From contig JBMFWD010000003.1 of assembly GCA_049965615.1 (NCBI GenBank), positions 62,001 to 126,000 of the forward strand: a stretch of DNA of 64,000 nucleotides. Direction: 5' to 3'. A program made the position numbers and the translations under genes. Below the pieces are notes generated by a model. It did no database searches. It saw nothing but the letters and a program-made list of their open reading frames with translations, and was not told the origin of the DNA. Of this stretch, positions 44,732-53,804 are shown piece by piece (positions within the stretch are counted from its first letter, which is position 1; each line of letters starts with the position of its first letter). The DNA comes from Acidobacterium sp049965615 (lineage in GTDB: Bacteria > Acidobacteriota > Terriglobia > Terriglobales > Acidobacteriaceae).

Positions 44732-46666
44732 ATGCTGCGCCCCATTCCTCTCGCTGCGATTCTGCTCCTCTTTTCCGCCGCCACGCTGGCCCAGACAGCC
44801 GGCAAGCCGCCTGCGGCAGACAAAGTCACGCTGCACAATCTGCACGAATCCACCACCGAAGCGCCGCTCACCACTGCCGGCAACCGCCAGCCCGCCACAC
44901 CGCAAGGGCATGTTTCCCCGCAGGACCGCGACCGTGCCGCCGCACTTTCAGCAAAAGCCACCAGGCTGCTGCTCGCCAATCATCCCGGCAAAGCCATGCG
45001 CGGCTTCCAGCAGGCCGCCGCGCTCGATCCGGAGAATCCCCGTTTCGCCCAGGATGCCACCATCGCGCGGGAAAACTGGGTTACCAAACTCGTCCACGAC
45101 GCAGCCGAAGAGAAGCACGCGGGAAACCGGAAGGCAGCCGCCCTCGATCTCGCCCGGGCTGCGCAACTTGCTCCCGACAATCCCGAGGTGACCCAGCATT
45201 TCGAGGAGCAGAAAGCGGCCGCATCCGCGCCCGCTATCGACGTGCAGGTTCCAGCCCCACCCGTAAGCCTCGTCCCCAGACCGGGTGTGCACAGCTTTCA
45301 CATCAGGGCCTCCACGCACCAGGTCATCCAGCAGGTCATGAGCGCATGGGGCATCCAGGCCACCTGCGACAACTCTGTGCGAGACGTCGCGGTGCCCTTT
45401 GACACCGGCAAGATGAACTTCCAGACCGCAGAGCATGCCCTGGAACTCGCAACCAGCAGCTTTGCCGTGCCCCTCGACCCCGCTCGCGCCCTCTTTGTTC
45501 CAGACACGGCAGCCAATCGCGCCGAGTACCAGCGGCTGGCCATGGAAACCGTCTACCTGCCCGGCATCGATGAGAGCGAGCGCACGCGCATCCTCGAGAT
45601 GGTGCGCGGAGTCTTCAACCTGCAAAAGGTTACCTACGACGCCGGCAGCCACGCCATTACGATACGCGGGCCGCAATCGCGCCTCACTGCCCTCAATAAA
45701 ACACTCTCCAGCCTCATGCAGGGCGAAAGCCAGATTCTGCTCGACGTCAAACTGTACGAGATCAGCCGCACCCGCACCACCGATCAGGGCGTCATTCTGC
45801 CCAGCGGAACCACCCTCTTCAACATTCCCTCCGAGGTGCGCAGCATCATCAACAGTAACCAGAGTCTGGTGGAGCAAATCATTTCCAGCGGACTCGCCGC
45901 ACCCAATGACTACATCGCCATCGCCGCCCTCCTCATCGCCTCCGGCCAGGTCACCGGCACCGTCTTCAACCAGCCGTTTGCGTACTTCGGCGGCGGGCTC
46001 ACGGCCACCGGGCTTACCTCTTCCGGCGTCACGGGCAACGCGAAGCTCAACAGCAGCAATGTGACTGAGCTGGACCAGATGCAGATGCTCGCCCTCAACC
46101 AGCAGGACGAGGAAATTCGCAGCGGCTCGCGCTACCCCATCATCACCTCCAGCTATTCCAACCTGGCCGGCTCCAACCTTTCCATCCCGGGAATCTCATC
46201 CCCAGGCATCTCCAGCGCGCTGGCCGGACTCGGCATCAACGCCGGCTCCCTGTTCAACACGCAGGAAACTGTTCCCCAGGTCCAGTACCAGAACATCGGC
46301 CTCACCCTCCACGTAACCCCCTATGTAGAAGGACATGGAGACGTCACCTTAAAGCTGGACTTGAAACTCCAGACGCTCAAAGGCCAGAGCATCAACGACA
46401 TTCCCATCCTCTCCAATCGCGAGGTCAATTCCATCACCTCACTGCGCCCGGGCGAGAGCGCACTACTGGTCAGCAGCCTCACGAAACAGGATGCCCTCGC
46501 CGTCACCGGAATCCCCGGAATCAATGAACTGCCCGGCCTGCGCGGCGGCACCAACCAGAACAGGCAGAAAAACATTGCGGAGCTGGCAATCATCATCACG
46601 CCACACGTGGTGCGCCGCGTTCACTCCCGCCGGGCCGACCCGATGATTCTGCTGCCTCCGAAGTAG
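44732..46666 (+). CDS. Secretin-like outer membrane protein with TPR-like N-terminus
   Basis: A 644-residue exported protein (signal peptide 1-20, ending TLAQ). Residues about 70-150 form helical tetratricopeptide-like repeats (AKATRLLLANHPGKAMRGFQ). A periplasmic N-domain follows (about 190-330). A secretin domain comes next (about 335-630), with ILLDVKLYEIS, VPQVQYQNIGLTLHVTPYV and the terminal IAELAIIITPHVVRR. Secretins form outer membrane pores for type II secretion or pili. No other secretion or pilus gene is nearby. A Gly/Ser/Ile-rich insert sits at about 460-510. Confidence 0.82.
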   Translation: MLRPIPLAAILLLFSAATLAQTAGKPPAADKVTLHNLHESTTEAPLTTAGNRQPATPQGHVSPQDRDRAAALSAKATRLLLANHPGKAMRGFQQAAALDPENPRFAQDATIARENWVTKLVHDAAEEKHAGNRKAAALDLARAAQLAPDNPEVTQHFEEQKAAASAPAIDVQVPAPPVSLVPRPGVHSFHIRASTHQVIQQVMSAWGIQATCDNSVRDVAVPFDTGKMNFQTAEHALELATSSFAVPLDPARALFVPDTAANRAEYQRLAMETVYLPGIDESERTRILEMVRGVFNLQKVTYDAGSHAITIRGPQSRLTALNKTLSSLMQGESQILLDVKLYEISRTRTTDQGVILPSGTTLFNIPSEVRSIINSNQSLVEQIISSGLAAPNDYIAIAALLIASGQVTGTVFNQPFAYFGGGLTATGLTSSGVTGNAKLNSSNVTELDQMQMLALNQQDEEIRSGSRYPIITSSYSNLAGSNLSIPGISSPGISSALAGLGINAGSLFNTQETVPQVQYQNIGLTLHVTPYVEGHGDVTLKLDLKLQTLKGQSINDIPILSNREVNSITSLRPGESALLVSSLTKQDALAVTGIPGINELPGLRGGTNQNRQKNIAELAIIITPHVVRRVHSRRADPMILLPPK

Positions 46667-46726
46667 CTCGCCCCGGCGGCGCGCTCCCATACCCTCCAGA
46701 CGCCTGGCGGTGACCGTTACAACCAC

Positions 46727-46753
46727 AAAAAAAAGCGGCCACAACGGCCGCTT
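46727..46753 (-). terminator. Terminator of the inositol phosphate synthase gene
   Basis: On the minus strand an 8-bp stem (AAGCGGCC with GGCCGCTT) and 5-base loop are followed by a run of eight T. It starts 25 bases after the stop. Confidence 0.9.
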
Positions 46754-46777
46754 CTGGTCCTGACTCGATGCAAGCAA

Positions 46778-48088
46778 CTAGTCGTAATACTCGAGTCCCA
46801 GGTGCGTGATGAGCTCTTCGCCCTGGATGTGGCGCAAGGTGTTCTTGAGCTTCATCATCTGGATGAACAGATCGTGCTCCGGGTACAAGCCTGCAGCCAC
46901 CTGCGGTGACTTGAAGTAGAAGCTCAGCCACTCCTGAATGCCCAGGTTCTTTAGCTCCGGCGACCGCTTCGCCAGGTCAAGGAACAGCACCAGGTCGAGC
47001 GCCAGCGGGGCGGCCAGAATGGAGTCACGGCAGAGGAAGTCCACCTTGATCTGCATCGGGTAGCCAAGCCAGCCGAAGATGTCGATGTTGTCCCAGCCTT
47101 CCTTGTTGTCACCACGCGGCGGGTAGTAGTTAATCCGCACCTTGTGGAAGATGTCCTTGTAAAGGTCGGGGTAGAGCTTCGGCTGCAGAATGTAGTCGAT
47201 CACGCCCAGCTTCGACTCTTCCTTGGTCTTGAAGGAAGCAGGATCGTCCAGCACTTCGCCGTCGCGGTTGCCGAGAATGTTCGTCGAGAACCACCCGCTC
47301 AGCCCCAGCATGCGCGCCTTCAGCGCCGGAGCCAGCACGGTCTTCATGAAGGTCTGGCCGGTCTTGAAGTCCTTGCCGCAGATCGGAGCCCCGTTCTGCT
47401 TCGAAAGCTCGATCATGCACGGCAGGTCCACCGTGAGGTTCGGCGCGCCGTTCGCAAAGGGAATCCCTTCCTTGAGCGCCGCATAGGCATAAATCTGCGA
47501 AGGCGCAATCGCCGGATCGTCCGCGGTCAGCGCCTTTTCAAACGCTTCGATCGAATCATGAATCGGCGTCGGCTCCAGAAAAATCTCCGTCGAACCGGTC
47601 CAGATCATCACCACGCGCTCGCACTTTTCCTTGAACGCCTGAATATCAGACCGCACCTGCTGCGCCAGGTCGCACTTGCTGCGGCCCTTCTTCACGTGCG
47701 TGCCGTGCAACCGCTTCACGTAATTCTGGTCAAAGACCGCGGGCATCGGCTCAATCCCTTCCAGGAAGGGACGAATTGTCTGCAGGTGCTCGCTGTCGAG
47801 CACCGAGGCGTGCCTGGCGGCCTCGTACATGTTCTCCGGGAAGATGTCCCATCCGGTGAACACCACGTCGTCCAGCGAGGCGAGAGGAACAAAATCCTTA
47901 ATGAGCGGAGTCCTGCCTTCGGTCCGTTTGCCAAGGCGAATGGTGCCCATCTGGGTGAGCGATCCAATCGGCTTCGCAAGACCCTTGCGAACGGCTTCTA
48001 CTCCTGCAATCAGCGTCGTGGCGACGGCACCCATGCCGACCACCATGACCCCAAGTTTTCCGGTTGCTGGCTCTATCTTTGATGACAT
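46778..48088 (-). CDS. ino1: Inositol-3-phosphate synthase
   Basis: Converts glucose-6-phosphate to inositol-3-phosphate with bound NAD+. The 436-residue protein has the Rossmann GVMVVGMGAVATTLIAGVEA near the N-terminus, WDIFPENMYEAA, WTGSTEIF, NGAPNLTVDLP and the lyase-domain GWFSTNILGNRDGEVL with VDFLCRDSILAAPLALDL. The ATG at 48088 gives MSSKIEPATGK; an in-frame GTG at 48118 has no ribosome site. The gene stands alone with its own terminator. Inositol could feed phosphatidylinositol, thiols or osmolytes; no downstream gene is here. Confidence 0.93.
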   Translation of the reverse strand: MSSKIEPATGKLGVMVVGMGAVATTLIAGVEAVRKGLAKPIGSLTQMGTIRLGKRTEGRTPLIKDFVPLASLDDVVFTGWDIFPENMYEAARHASVLDSEHLQTIRPFLEGIEPMPAVFDQNYVKRLHGTHVKKGRSKCDLAQQVRSDIQAFKEKCERVVMIWTGSTEIFLEPTPIHDSIEAFEKALTADDPAIAPSQIYAYAALKEGIPFANGAPNLTVDLPCMIELSKQNGAPICGKDFKTGQTFMKTVLAPALKARMLGLSGWFSTNILGNRDGEVLDDPASFKTKEESKLGVIDYILQPKLYPDLYKDIFHKVRINYYPPRGDNKEGWDNIDIFGWLGYPMQIKVDFLCRDSILAAPLALDLVLFLDLAKRSPELKNLGIQEWLSFYFKSPQVAAGLYPEHDLFIQMMKLKNTLRHIQGEELITHLGLEYYD

Positions 48089-48209
48089 TTCTTTTTTGGC
48101 CTGTTCTCTTCCTTCCACAGTAAAACTGCGAATCTTCAGTTTCTGATGCGAGGCAACGTTTTGGCAATTCCATGCCGCCTAATGGCAGAAAAAATACCTC
48201 AAATGGAAT

Positions 48210-48848
48210 CTAAATCTCTCTGGGACGCGAACCCTTCCGCAGATGCGTCCACAGAAACCACACAATCCCCGCCACCACCAGCAGCTCAATGCTCAGCTGA
48301 AAGCGATGAAAGTCCGCCCGGAAACGCGGGTCCGTATCCCAGGCCCGCCCCAGCTTCACGCCCACATACGCCAGCACAAAGCACCACGGCCACGACCCCA
48401 GAAACGTATACACATGGAACTTGAGCTGCGGCATCCGGGAAATTCCGGCCGGCAGCGCAATGAACGTCCGGATCACCGGCAGGAGCCGCCCCACAAAAAC
48501 CGCAATCGCTCCGAAGCGGTGAAAAAAACGGTCCGCGCGGTCCAGGTCCCTCATGTCCAGCAGAACCCAGCGCCCGTGGCGCTCCAGGAACGGCCGCCCG
48601 CCCCATGCGCCCACCCAATAGGCCACGGCCGAGCCGAGATTGCAGCCCAGCGCGCCAACCGTCGCCACCCAGAACAGGTTCAACTGGCCCTGCTGCACCA
48701 GGTAACCTGCAAACGGCATGATGATCTCCGACGGAAGCGGAATGCAGGCCGATTCAATGGCCATCAAAAGCGTCACACCGCCATAACCGGTCGAAGAGAT
48801 GACGAAAATAATGAAGTGGGCAAGAGCCGCGAGGATTTTTTCACTCAT
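48210..48848 (-). CDS. DedA-family (SNARE-associated/VTT) membrane protein
   Basis: A 212-residue inner-membrane protein of the DedA family, linked with lipid flipping (undecaprenyl phosphate or phospholipids) and membrane potential. Family signs are ESACIPLPSEIIMPFAGYL (re-entrant helix), GALGCNLGSAVAYWVG, FVGRLLPVIRTFIALPAG and the C-terminal PWCFVLAYVGVKLGRAWD. ATG 48848 is chosen because it begins the protein at the usual place; the 62-residue in-frame extension upstream would overlap nth and lacks sense. Confidence 0.91.
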   Translation of the reverse strand: MSEKILAALAHFIIFVISSTGYGGVTLLMAIESACIPLPSEIIMPFAGYLVQQGQLNLFWVATVGALGCNLGSAVAYWVGAWGGRPFLERHGRWVLLDMRDLDRADRFFHRFGAIAVFVGRLLPVIRTFIALPAGISRMPQLKFHVYTFLGSWPWCFVLAYVGVKLGRAWDTDPRFRADFHRFQLSIELLVVAGIVWFLWTHLRKGSRPREI

Positions 48849-48991
48849 TCGAGTTGCAGTATACGGGAAGCCGGGCCGCGCAGGTTCGCAATACCAGCCC
48901 GTTCCCGCGCAAATCAACACCACCGGAAAACCGCTCGATAAAATCCGAAGACCGCCAGCGCGAAGTCGATTTCCCTGCGTACAATTCGGCC

Positions 48992-49702
48992 ATGCCCGCC
49001 GCCAAAAAGACCCCAAAGAAAAAGCCCGCCACAAAGCGCCCCGGCAAACCCAGGAAACTCGACCCGCAACGCGTCGACGAGCTCCTCACCCGCCTCAAAA
49101 AGACCTACCCTGACGCGGAATGCGCGCTCTTCCACCGCAATCCATGGGAACTGCTCGTAGCGACCATCCTCTCGGCCCAGTGCACCGACGCACGCGTCAA
49201 TATGGTCACGCCCGCGCTCTTTGCGGCCTTCCCCACGCCCAAAGCCATGGCCGCGGCCACGCCCGCCGCCATTGAGGAATACGTTAAGAGCACCGGCTTC
49301 TACCGCAACAAGGCCAAGTCCATCCACGGAGCCGCAAAACGCGTCGTCGAAGTCTACGGCGGCAAGCTGCCGCAGACCATGGAAGAGCTCCTCACCCTGC
49401 CGGGAGCAGCCCGCAAAACCGCCAACGTCGTGCTCGGCGTCGCCTTCCACAAGGCAGAAGGTGTTGTGGTCGACACCCACGTCCTCCGCATCTCGCGCCG
49501 CCTCGGCCTCACCCAGGCCACCGACCCCAAAAAGGTCGAGCAGGACCTCATGCGCATCCTGCCCCGCGACCGCTGGATTCAGTTCTCGCACGAAATCATT
49601 CATCACGGCCGGCAGATCTGCATCGCGCGCAAACCAAAGTGCGAGCTATGCCCGCTCGAAGACCTCTGCCACGCAAAGGACAAAACCTGGTCATCTGTTT
49701 AA
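48992..49702 (+). CDS. nth: Endonuclease III (DNA glycosylase/AP lyase)
   Basis: Removes oxidised pyrimidines and cuts abasic sites. It has 236 residues with a basic N-terminal tail (1-25). The helix-hairpin-helix motif with the catalytic Lys is in LPGAARKTANVVLG, the catalytic Asp in VVDTHVLR, and the 4Fe-4S cluster ligands follow the Cys-x6-Cys-x2-Cys-x5-Cys pattern at the end (CIARKPKCELCPLEDLC). The HhH hairpin reads LPGAA where LPGVG is common. It converges with hemD. Confidence 0.95.
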   Translation: MPAAKKTPKKKPATKRPGKPRKLDPQRVDELLTRLKKTYPDAECALFHRNPWELLVATILSAQCTDARVNMVTPALFAAFPTPKAMAAATPAAIEEYVKSTGFYRNKAKSIHGAAKRVVEVYGGKLPQTMEELLTLPGAARKTANVVLGVAFHKAEGVVVDTHVLRISRRLGLTQATDPKKVEQDLMRILPRDRWIQFSHEIIHHGRQICIARKPKCELCPLEDLCHAKDKTWSSV

Positions 49703-49720
49703 CGGGAAAGGCCGCCGAAC

Positions 49721-50527
49721 CTACCGCGCAAACCACTCCAGCGCAGCCTGCACCAGCCCATCGATGTTATGGTCGGCAGCCTCCACGGCAGGCTCCCATC
49801 CAGCCGCGCGCAGGGTCTTGCTCGTCACCGGGCCAATCGAAATCGCGGGAATATCCTTCGGCGGCGCGGTATACCCGGCTTCCCTGAGCAACTCCAGAAA
49901 ATTCTCCACCGTGGACGAACTCGTGAACGTCGCAGCATCGGCCGCCTTGCTGCCCGCAGCCGCGAACAACTCCTTCACCTGGCTCACCGACTCGTGCGGA
50001 ATCTCCGTGCGGTAAGCGTCAATCACATCCAGCTCAATGCCCTGCGCCCGCAGCGCCTCAGGAATCACGTCCCGCGCGCGCGCCGACCGCGCCAGCAGCA
50101 CCCGCTGCCCCTGCAGCTTGTCGCCCAGCGCCTGCAGCAGCGACTCGGCCACATACTTCTCCGGAATCAGATCCACCTTCCAGCCCATCCGCCGCACCGC
50201 CTTGGCGGAAGCCGGACCGATCGCCGCGATCTTCGGCATGGGACCAAAGATGGTCCGCCATGTCTGGGAACCCGGCGAAACCATGCCCAGTTCTTCAATC
50301 CGGGCCAGAAGCGCATTCACCGTATTGGCGCTGGTCACCAGCATCCAGCCGTAGCTGGAAAGATGTCGCAGCGACTGGTCCAGCGGCCCAAAGTCCGTCG
50401 GTGGCAAAATCCGAATCGCCGGTATCTCAATCGCTTCGGCCCCGTGCGCCGCCAACTCCCGGCTCAGGCGTCCTGCCTGGTGCTCGGCGCGGGTTACCAG
50501 AATCCTGCGGCCAGCCAGCCTGCTCAT
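49721..50527 (-). CDS. hemD: Uroporphyrinogen-III synthase
   Basis: Cyclises hydroxymethylbilane to uroporphyrinogen III in tetrapyrrole synthesis. The sequence is loosely conserved in this family, but the 268-residue length, the opening RILVTRAEHQAGRLSREL, LVTSANTVNAL, TSSSTVENFLEL and AISIGPVTSKTLRAAG fit well. It overlaps hemC by ATGA, so production is coupled. It is the last gene of hemX-hemA-hemC-hemD. Confidence 0.93.
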   Translation of the reverse strand: MSRLAGRRILVTRAEHQAGRLSRELAAHGAEAIEIPAIRILPPTDFGPLDQSLRHLSSYGWMLVTSANTVNALLARIEELGMVSPGSQTWRTIFGPMPKIAAIGPASAKAVRRMGWKVDLIPEKYVAESLLQALGDKLQGQRVLLARSARARDVIPEALRAQGIELDVIDAYRTEIPHESVSQVKELFAAAGSKAADAATFTSSSTVENFLELLREAGYTAPPKDIPAISIGPVTSKTLRAAGWEPAVEAADHNIDGLVQAALEWFAR

Positions 50528-51438
50528 AGCGCCATCGCCTCCAGAATCGAGCGCGCGCCCTGCCGCAGCAGTTCGCCTGCCAGCTTCCGCCCCAGCTCCG
50601 CCGCATCGGTTCGCTGATGTTCAAACTCCACGCGGATCACCTGCCCGCCCTCCGGCGCGGCAACCACCCCGGCAATCGAGTACGCATCCGTACCCGGCAC
50701 AGGCGAGCAATGCACCCCGATGGGCACCTGGCAACCGCCGCCCAGCGCACCCAGCGCAACCCGTTCGGCGGTCACGGCATAGCGAGTCGGCGCGTGATCC
50801 AGTGCCAGCATCGCGTCCATCGTACGCGCATCCTCGGCCCGCGTCTCAATCGCCAGCGCGCCCTGTCCGGCTGCCGGACACAGAATCTGCGGCGCAAAGC
50901 ACTCGCGGCGATACGCGGTGAGCCCAAGCCGCTCCAGCCCGGCTGAGGCAAGAATAATCGCATCCACCTGCCCCTCCACCATCTTGCGAATCCGCGTGTC
51001 CACGTTGCCCCGGAATTCCTCAAACTGCAGATCATCCCGATGCGCCCGCAGTTGCGCCCGGCGGCGAAGGCTGCTGGTACCCACACGCGCGCCCGCAGGC
51101 AGTGCGGCAAACGACGCATGCTGCGCCGACAAAAAAGCATCCCGCGGATCTACCCGCTCCGGAATCGCGGCAATGGCAAATGCCGGCTCCAGCTCCGTAG
51201 GTAGATCCTTGAGGCTGTGCACAGCCAGGTCAATCCGGTTCTCGCGCAGCGCCTCTTCAATCTCCTTGGTAAACATCCCCTTGGAGCCCACCTTGGCAAA
51301 TGCCACATGCTGCATCGCGTCGCCGGTGGTGCGAATCCTCTCAATCGAGACTTCGTGCCCGAGCGAACGAAGCCGGTCTGCGATGTGGTTGGCCTGCCAC
51401 AGAGCCAGTTGCGAGCCACGGGAACCAATCCGCATCAT
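50524..51438 (-). CDS. hemC: Porphobilinogen deaminase (hydroxymethylbilane synthase)
   Basis: Joins four porphobilinogen units. It has 304 residues; the opening RIGSRGSQLALWQANHI, VHSLKDLPTE, TSSLRRRAQL and GALGGGCQVPIGVHC are diagnostic, the last holding the Cys that binds the dipyrromethane cofactor. The start overlaps the hemA stop by four bases, and its stop overlaps the hemD start by four. Confidence 0.97.
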   Translation of the reverse strand: MMRIGSRGSQLALWQANHIADRLRSLGHEVSIERIRTTGDAMQHVAFAKVGSKGMFTKEIEEALRENRIDLAVHSLKDLPTELEPAFAIAAIPERVDPRDAFLSAQHASFAALPAGARVGTSSLRRRAQLRAHRDDLQFEEFRGNVDTRIRKMVEGQVDAIILASAGLERLGLTAYRRECFAPQILCPAAGQGALAIETRAEDARTMDAMLALDHAPTRYAVTAERVALGALGGGCQVPIGVHCSPVPGTDAYSIAGVVAAPEGGQVIRVEFEHQRTDAAELGRKLAGELLRQGARSILEAMAL

Positions 51439-52841
51439 GAGCGCCTCAGGTGTGCTGGAATTTCCTGATCTTCTGCCGAAGCATCATTCTCGTCGGGATC
51501 AACCTTAACCTGGTCGAGCCGAATGCCGGTGTGAGGACAACTGTCGTCCTTGGCGGGCGCAAAATCACGGAGCCCGGAAGGGTCAAATGCCGCCCGGATG
51601 GCTCGCACCGCGTCCGCGTCGCCGGACTGGGCCGCATTGCGCAAAGCGTGCATGGGCAAATGCAGAAACTTGTTCGTAAGCCCGCGCGCCAGCAACTTCA
51701 CCGCTGCCTGCTGATCCTTCGTCAGCGACTGCAACCGCGGGCTCACGCGCTTCATCTCCGCCTGGCAAAGCTGCTCGATGGTGTGCTGCATTTCGGCGAT
51801 GAGCGGGCCAATCTCCAGCGCCCTGCGACGCTGATCAAACTTGAGTGCCTCGGCGGCCACCATCTCTTCGGCCAGCTCAGCCTGCCGCTTGCGGTCCACC
51901 AGGTTCGAGCTCGCTACCGACTGCAGATCGTCAATGTCGTAAAGGAACGCGCCTTCCAGCCGATTCACTTCCGGCTCCACGTCGCGCGGCACGGCAATGT
52001 CGATCAACAAAACCGGCTTGCGACGCCGGCGCTGCAAAAACTGCTGCACATGGTTCACGCTCAGAATCGGTCGAGAAGAGCCCGTAGATGTAATCAGAAT
52101 GTCTGGCGGGTCCGGCATCGTAAACAACGAGTCAAACTCCATCGCACGCCCGCCAAACTTCTGCGCCAGCGCCTCGGCGCGCGCAAATGTCCGGTTCGCT
52201 ACCAGAATGCGCTCGGCTCCGTGATGGATCAGGTGTCGCGCCGCCAGCTCGCTCATTTTGCCCGCGCCCACCAGCATCACGCGCTTGCCGTCCAGGTCGC
52301 CAAAAATTCGTCGCGCCAGGTCCACGGCAACCGTCGAAATCGAAACCGGGGAAGCCCCAATCTCGGTCTCGGTGCGCACCCTCTTGGCCAGCGCAAAAGT
52401 GTCCTGCAACAGCCTCTCGAGGTGCGTGCCGATTCCGCCACTCGCCTTGGAGGCGTTGTAGGCAGCCTTCACCTGCCCAAGAATCTGCGGCTCGCCCAGC
52501 ACCAGAGAATCCAGGCTGCACGCCACGCGGAACAGATGCCGCACGGCCTCCAATTCCCGATGGTGATACAGATGATCCCGTAACGGCATTCCCGCCAGGT
52601 TAAACCGCTGTTCCAGGTATTCGGCAAGGTCGGGTTCGAAGTCGTTCTCTCCGTGGCGATTGCGATGCGCGATCAATATCTCCACCCGGTTGCAGGTGGA
52701 AAGAATCATCGCCTCCTCCACGCCCGGCAGCGCCAGCACCTGCTCGGTCACGCCAGAAAGCCCGCCTTCGGGAATATCCAGCCGCTCGCGCAGTTCTACC
52801 GGCGCGGTCTTGTGGTTCAGTCCTGTCAGCAGAAGGTTCAT
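51435..52841 (-). CDS. hemA: Glutamyl-tRNA reductase
   Basis: First committed step of C5-pathway heme synthesis: reduces glutamyl-tRNA to glutamate-1-semialdehyde. It has 468 residues. The start at ATG 52841 gives MNLLLTGLNHKTAPVELRE, the usual opening. The catalytic Cys is in STCNRVEI. The NADPH fold has VMLVGAGKMSELAARHL, and LIDIAVPRDVEP follows. The C-terminal helical dimerisation domain ends in a 50-residue charged tail. It overlaps hemX upstream and hemC downstream by four bases each. Confidence 0.96.
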   Translation of the reverse strand: MNLLLTGLNHKTAPVELRERLDIPEGGLSGVTEQVLALPGVEEAMILSTCNRVEILIAHRNRHGENDFEPDLAEYLEQRFNLAGMPLRDHLYHHRELEAVRHLFRVACSLDSLVLGEPQILGQVKAAYNASKASGGIGTHLERLLQDTFALAKRVRTETEIGASPVSISTVAVDLARRIFGDLDGKRVMLVGAGKMSELAARHLIHHGAERILVANRTFARAEALAQKFGGRAMEFDSLFTMPDPPDILITSTGSSRPILSVNHVQQFLQRRRRKPVLLIDIAVPRDVEPEVNRLEGAFLYDIDDLQSVASSNLVDRKRQAELAEEMVAAEALKFDQRRRALEIGPLIAEMQHTIEQLCQAEMKRVSPRLQSLTKDQQAAVKLLARGLTNKFLHLPMHALRNAAQSGDADAVRAIRAAFDPSGLRDFAPAKDDSCPHTGIRLDQVKVDPDENDASAEDQEIPAHLRRS

Positions 52842-53653
52842 GGCAGGCTGAACCTGTGCACGGAACTGACGAGATTTGCTGCCCACACCCCAATCATCGC
52901 TATAAAGATGAGCGAAGAAAGGTAGACGGCTCGCCTTCCGCGAAAACCGGTACTACGACGTACAAAAATCATGAGCACATAGAGTACCCACAGTGCAAAA
53001 GCCATTAAAACTTTTGGATCGGTGAAATAAATTGCGCCCACGCGCTCCTGCGCCACCAGGGATCCCGCAAAAAGCCCGATCGTCATGCAGACAAATCCGG
53101 CAATCAGCGTGGACTGCGAGATCCGGTCCATCGTGTCCAGCGGCGGCAGCCATTCCATCAAAGGGCGCGGTTGCTTGCTCTTCAGCCGTTGCTCTTCCAC
53201 CTGGTAGAGAATGCTCGCAATCAGGCTGAAAAGCAGCGCCACATAAGCCGCCAGAAGCATAAACACATGCGCAAATATCCAGCCGGAGCGAATCTGGCTG
53301 GAGCTGAACGTATATCGCTGGTCACTCAGCGCAGGAATCACCGTCAGCAGCAGCGAAAGCGGCAATGCAAAGATCGCGAACGAAATCGTCCGGTAGACAA
53401 ACCAGACAATCAGAAAAATCGAGGTCACCAGCAAGGCCAGCGCCGTCTGCGCCTCATGCGCGCCTGTCGGAATCCAGTGGTGATGCTCCGTCAGCATCTC
53501 AACCAGCGCCACCAGCTGCAGCACCCACGCCGCAAGCGCCGCCGGAACACAAAATCGCTTCCAGAACGACTGGCTGCCCAGCACCGCGGGAATCGCGGCG
53601 AGACTGGCGACGGCATACAACACAGCGGCGGCTCTGAGCCAAACTAAGTACAT
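52838..53653 (-). CDS. hemX: HemX/CcsA-like membrane protein
   Basis: A 271-residue integral membrane protein with about eight helices and the cytochrome c assembly (CcsA/HemX) layout. It has a conserved His in HVFMLLAAYVALLFSLIASILY and a Trp-containing C-terminal helix (IAMIGVWAANLVSSVH). In Bacillus, HemX lowers HemA levels; the first place in a hemXACD operon supports the same role here. It starts at ATG 53653 and overlaps hemA. Confidence 0.88.
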   Translation of the reverse strand: MYLVWLRAAAVLYAVASLAAIPAVLGSQSFWKRFCVPAALAAWVLQLVALVEMLTEHHHWIPTGAHEAQTALALLVTSIFLIVWFVYRTISFAIFALPLSLLLTVIPALSDQRYTFSSSQIRSGWIFAHVFMLLAAYVALLFSLIASILYQVEEQRLKSKQPRPLMEWLPPLDTMDRISQSTLIAGFVCMTIGLFAGSLVAQERVGAIYFTDPKVLMAFALWVLYVLMIFVRRSTGFRGRRAVYLSSLIFIAMIGVWAANLVSSVHRFSLP

Positions 53654-53804
53654 AACGGCAAACGGTTAGCTGAAAACCCAGTATAGAGGAGTCACCCCTC
53701 GCAGGCGATGTAACGCAGCGCACAGCTTCTTCGCCTTCTTGCCGCCCCCTCATCCAGATGCAAACAAACCCGCCCGGCCTACACTGCAACCCGCGATTCA
53801 CGGT

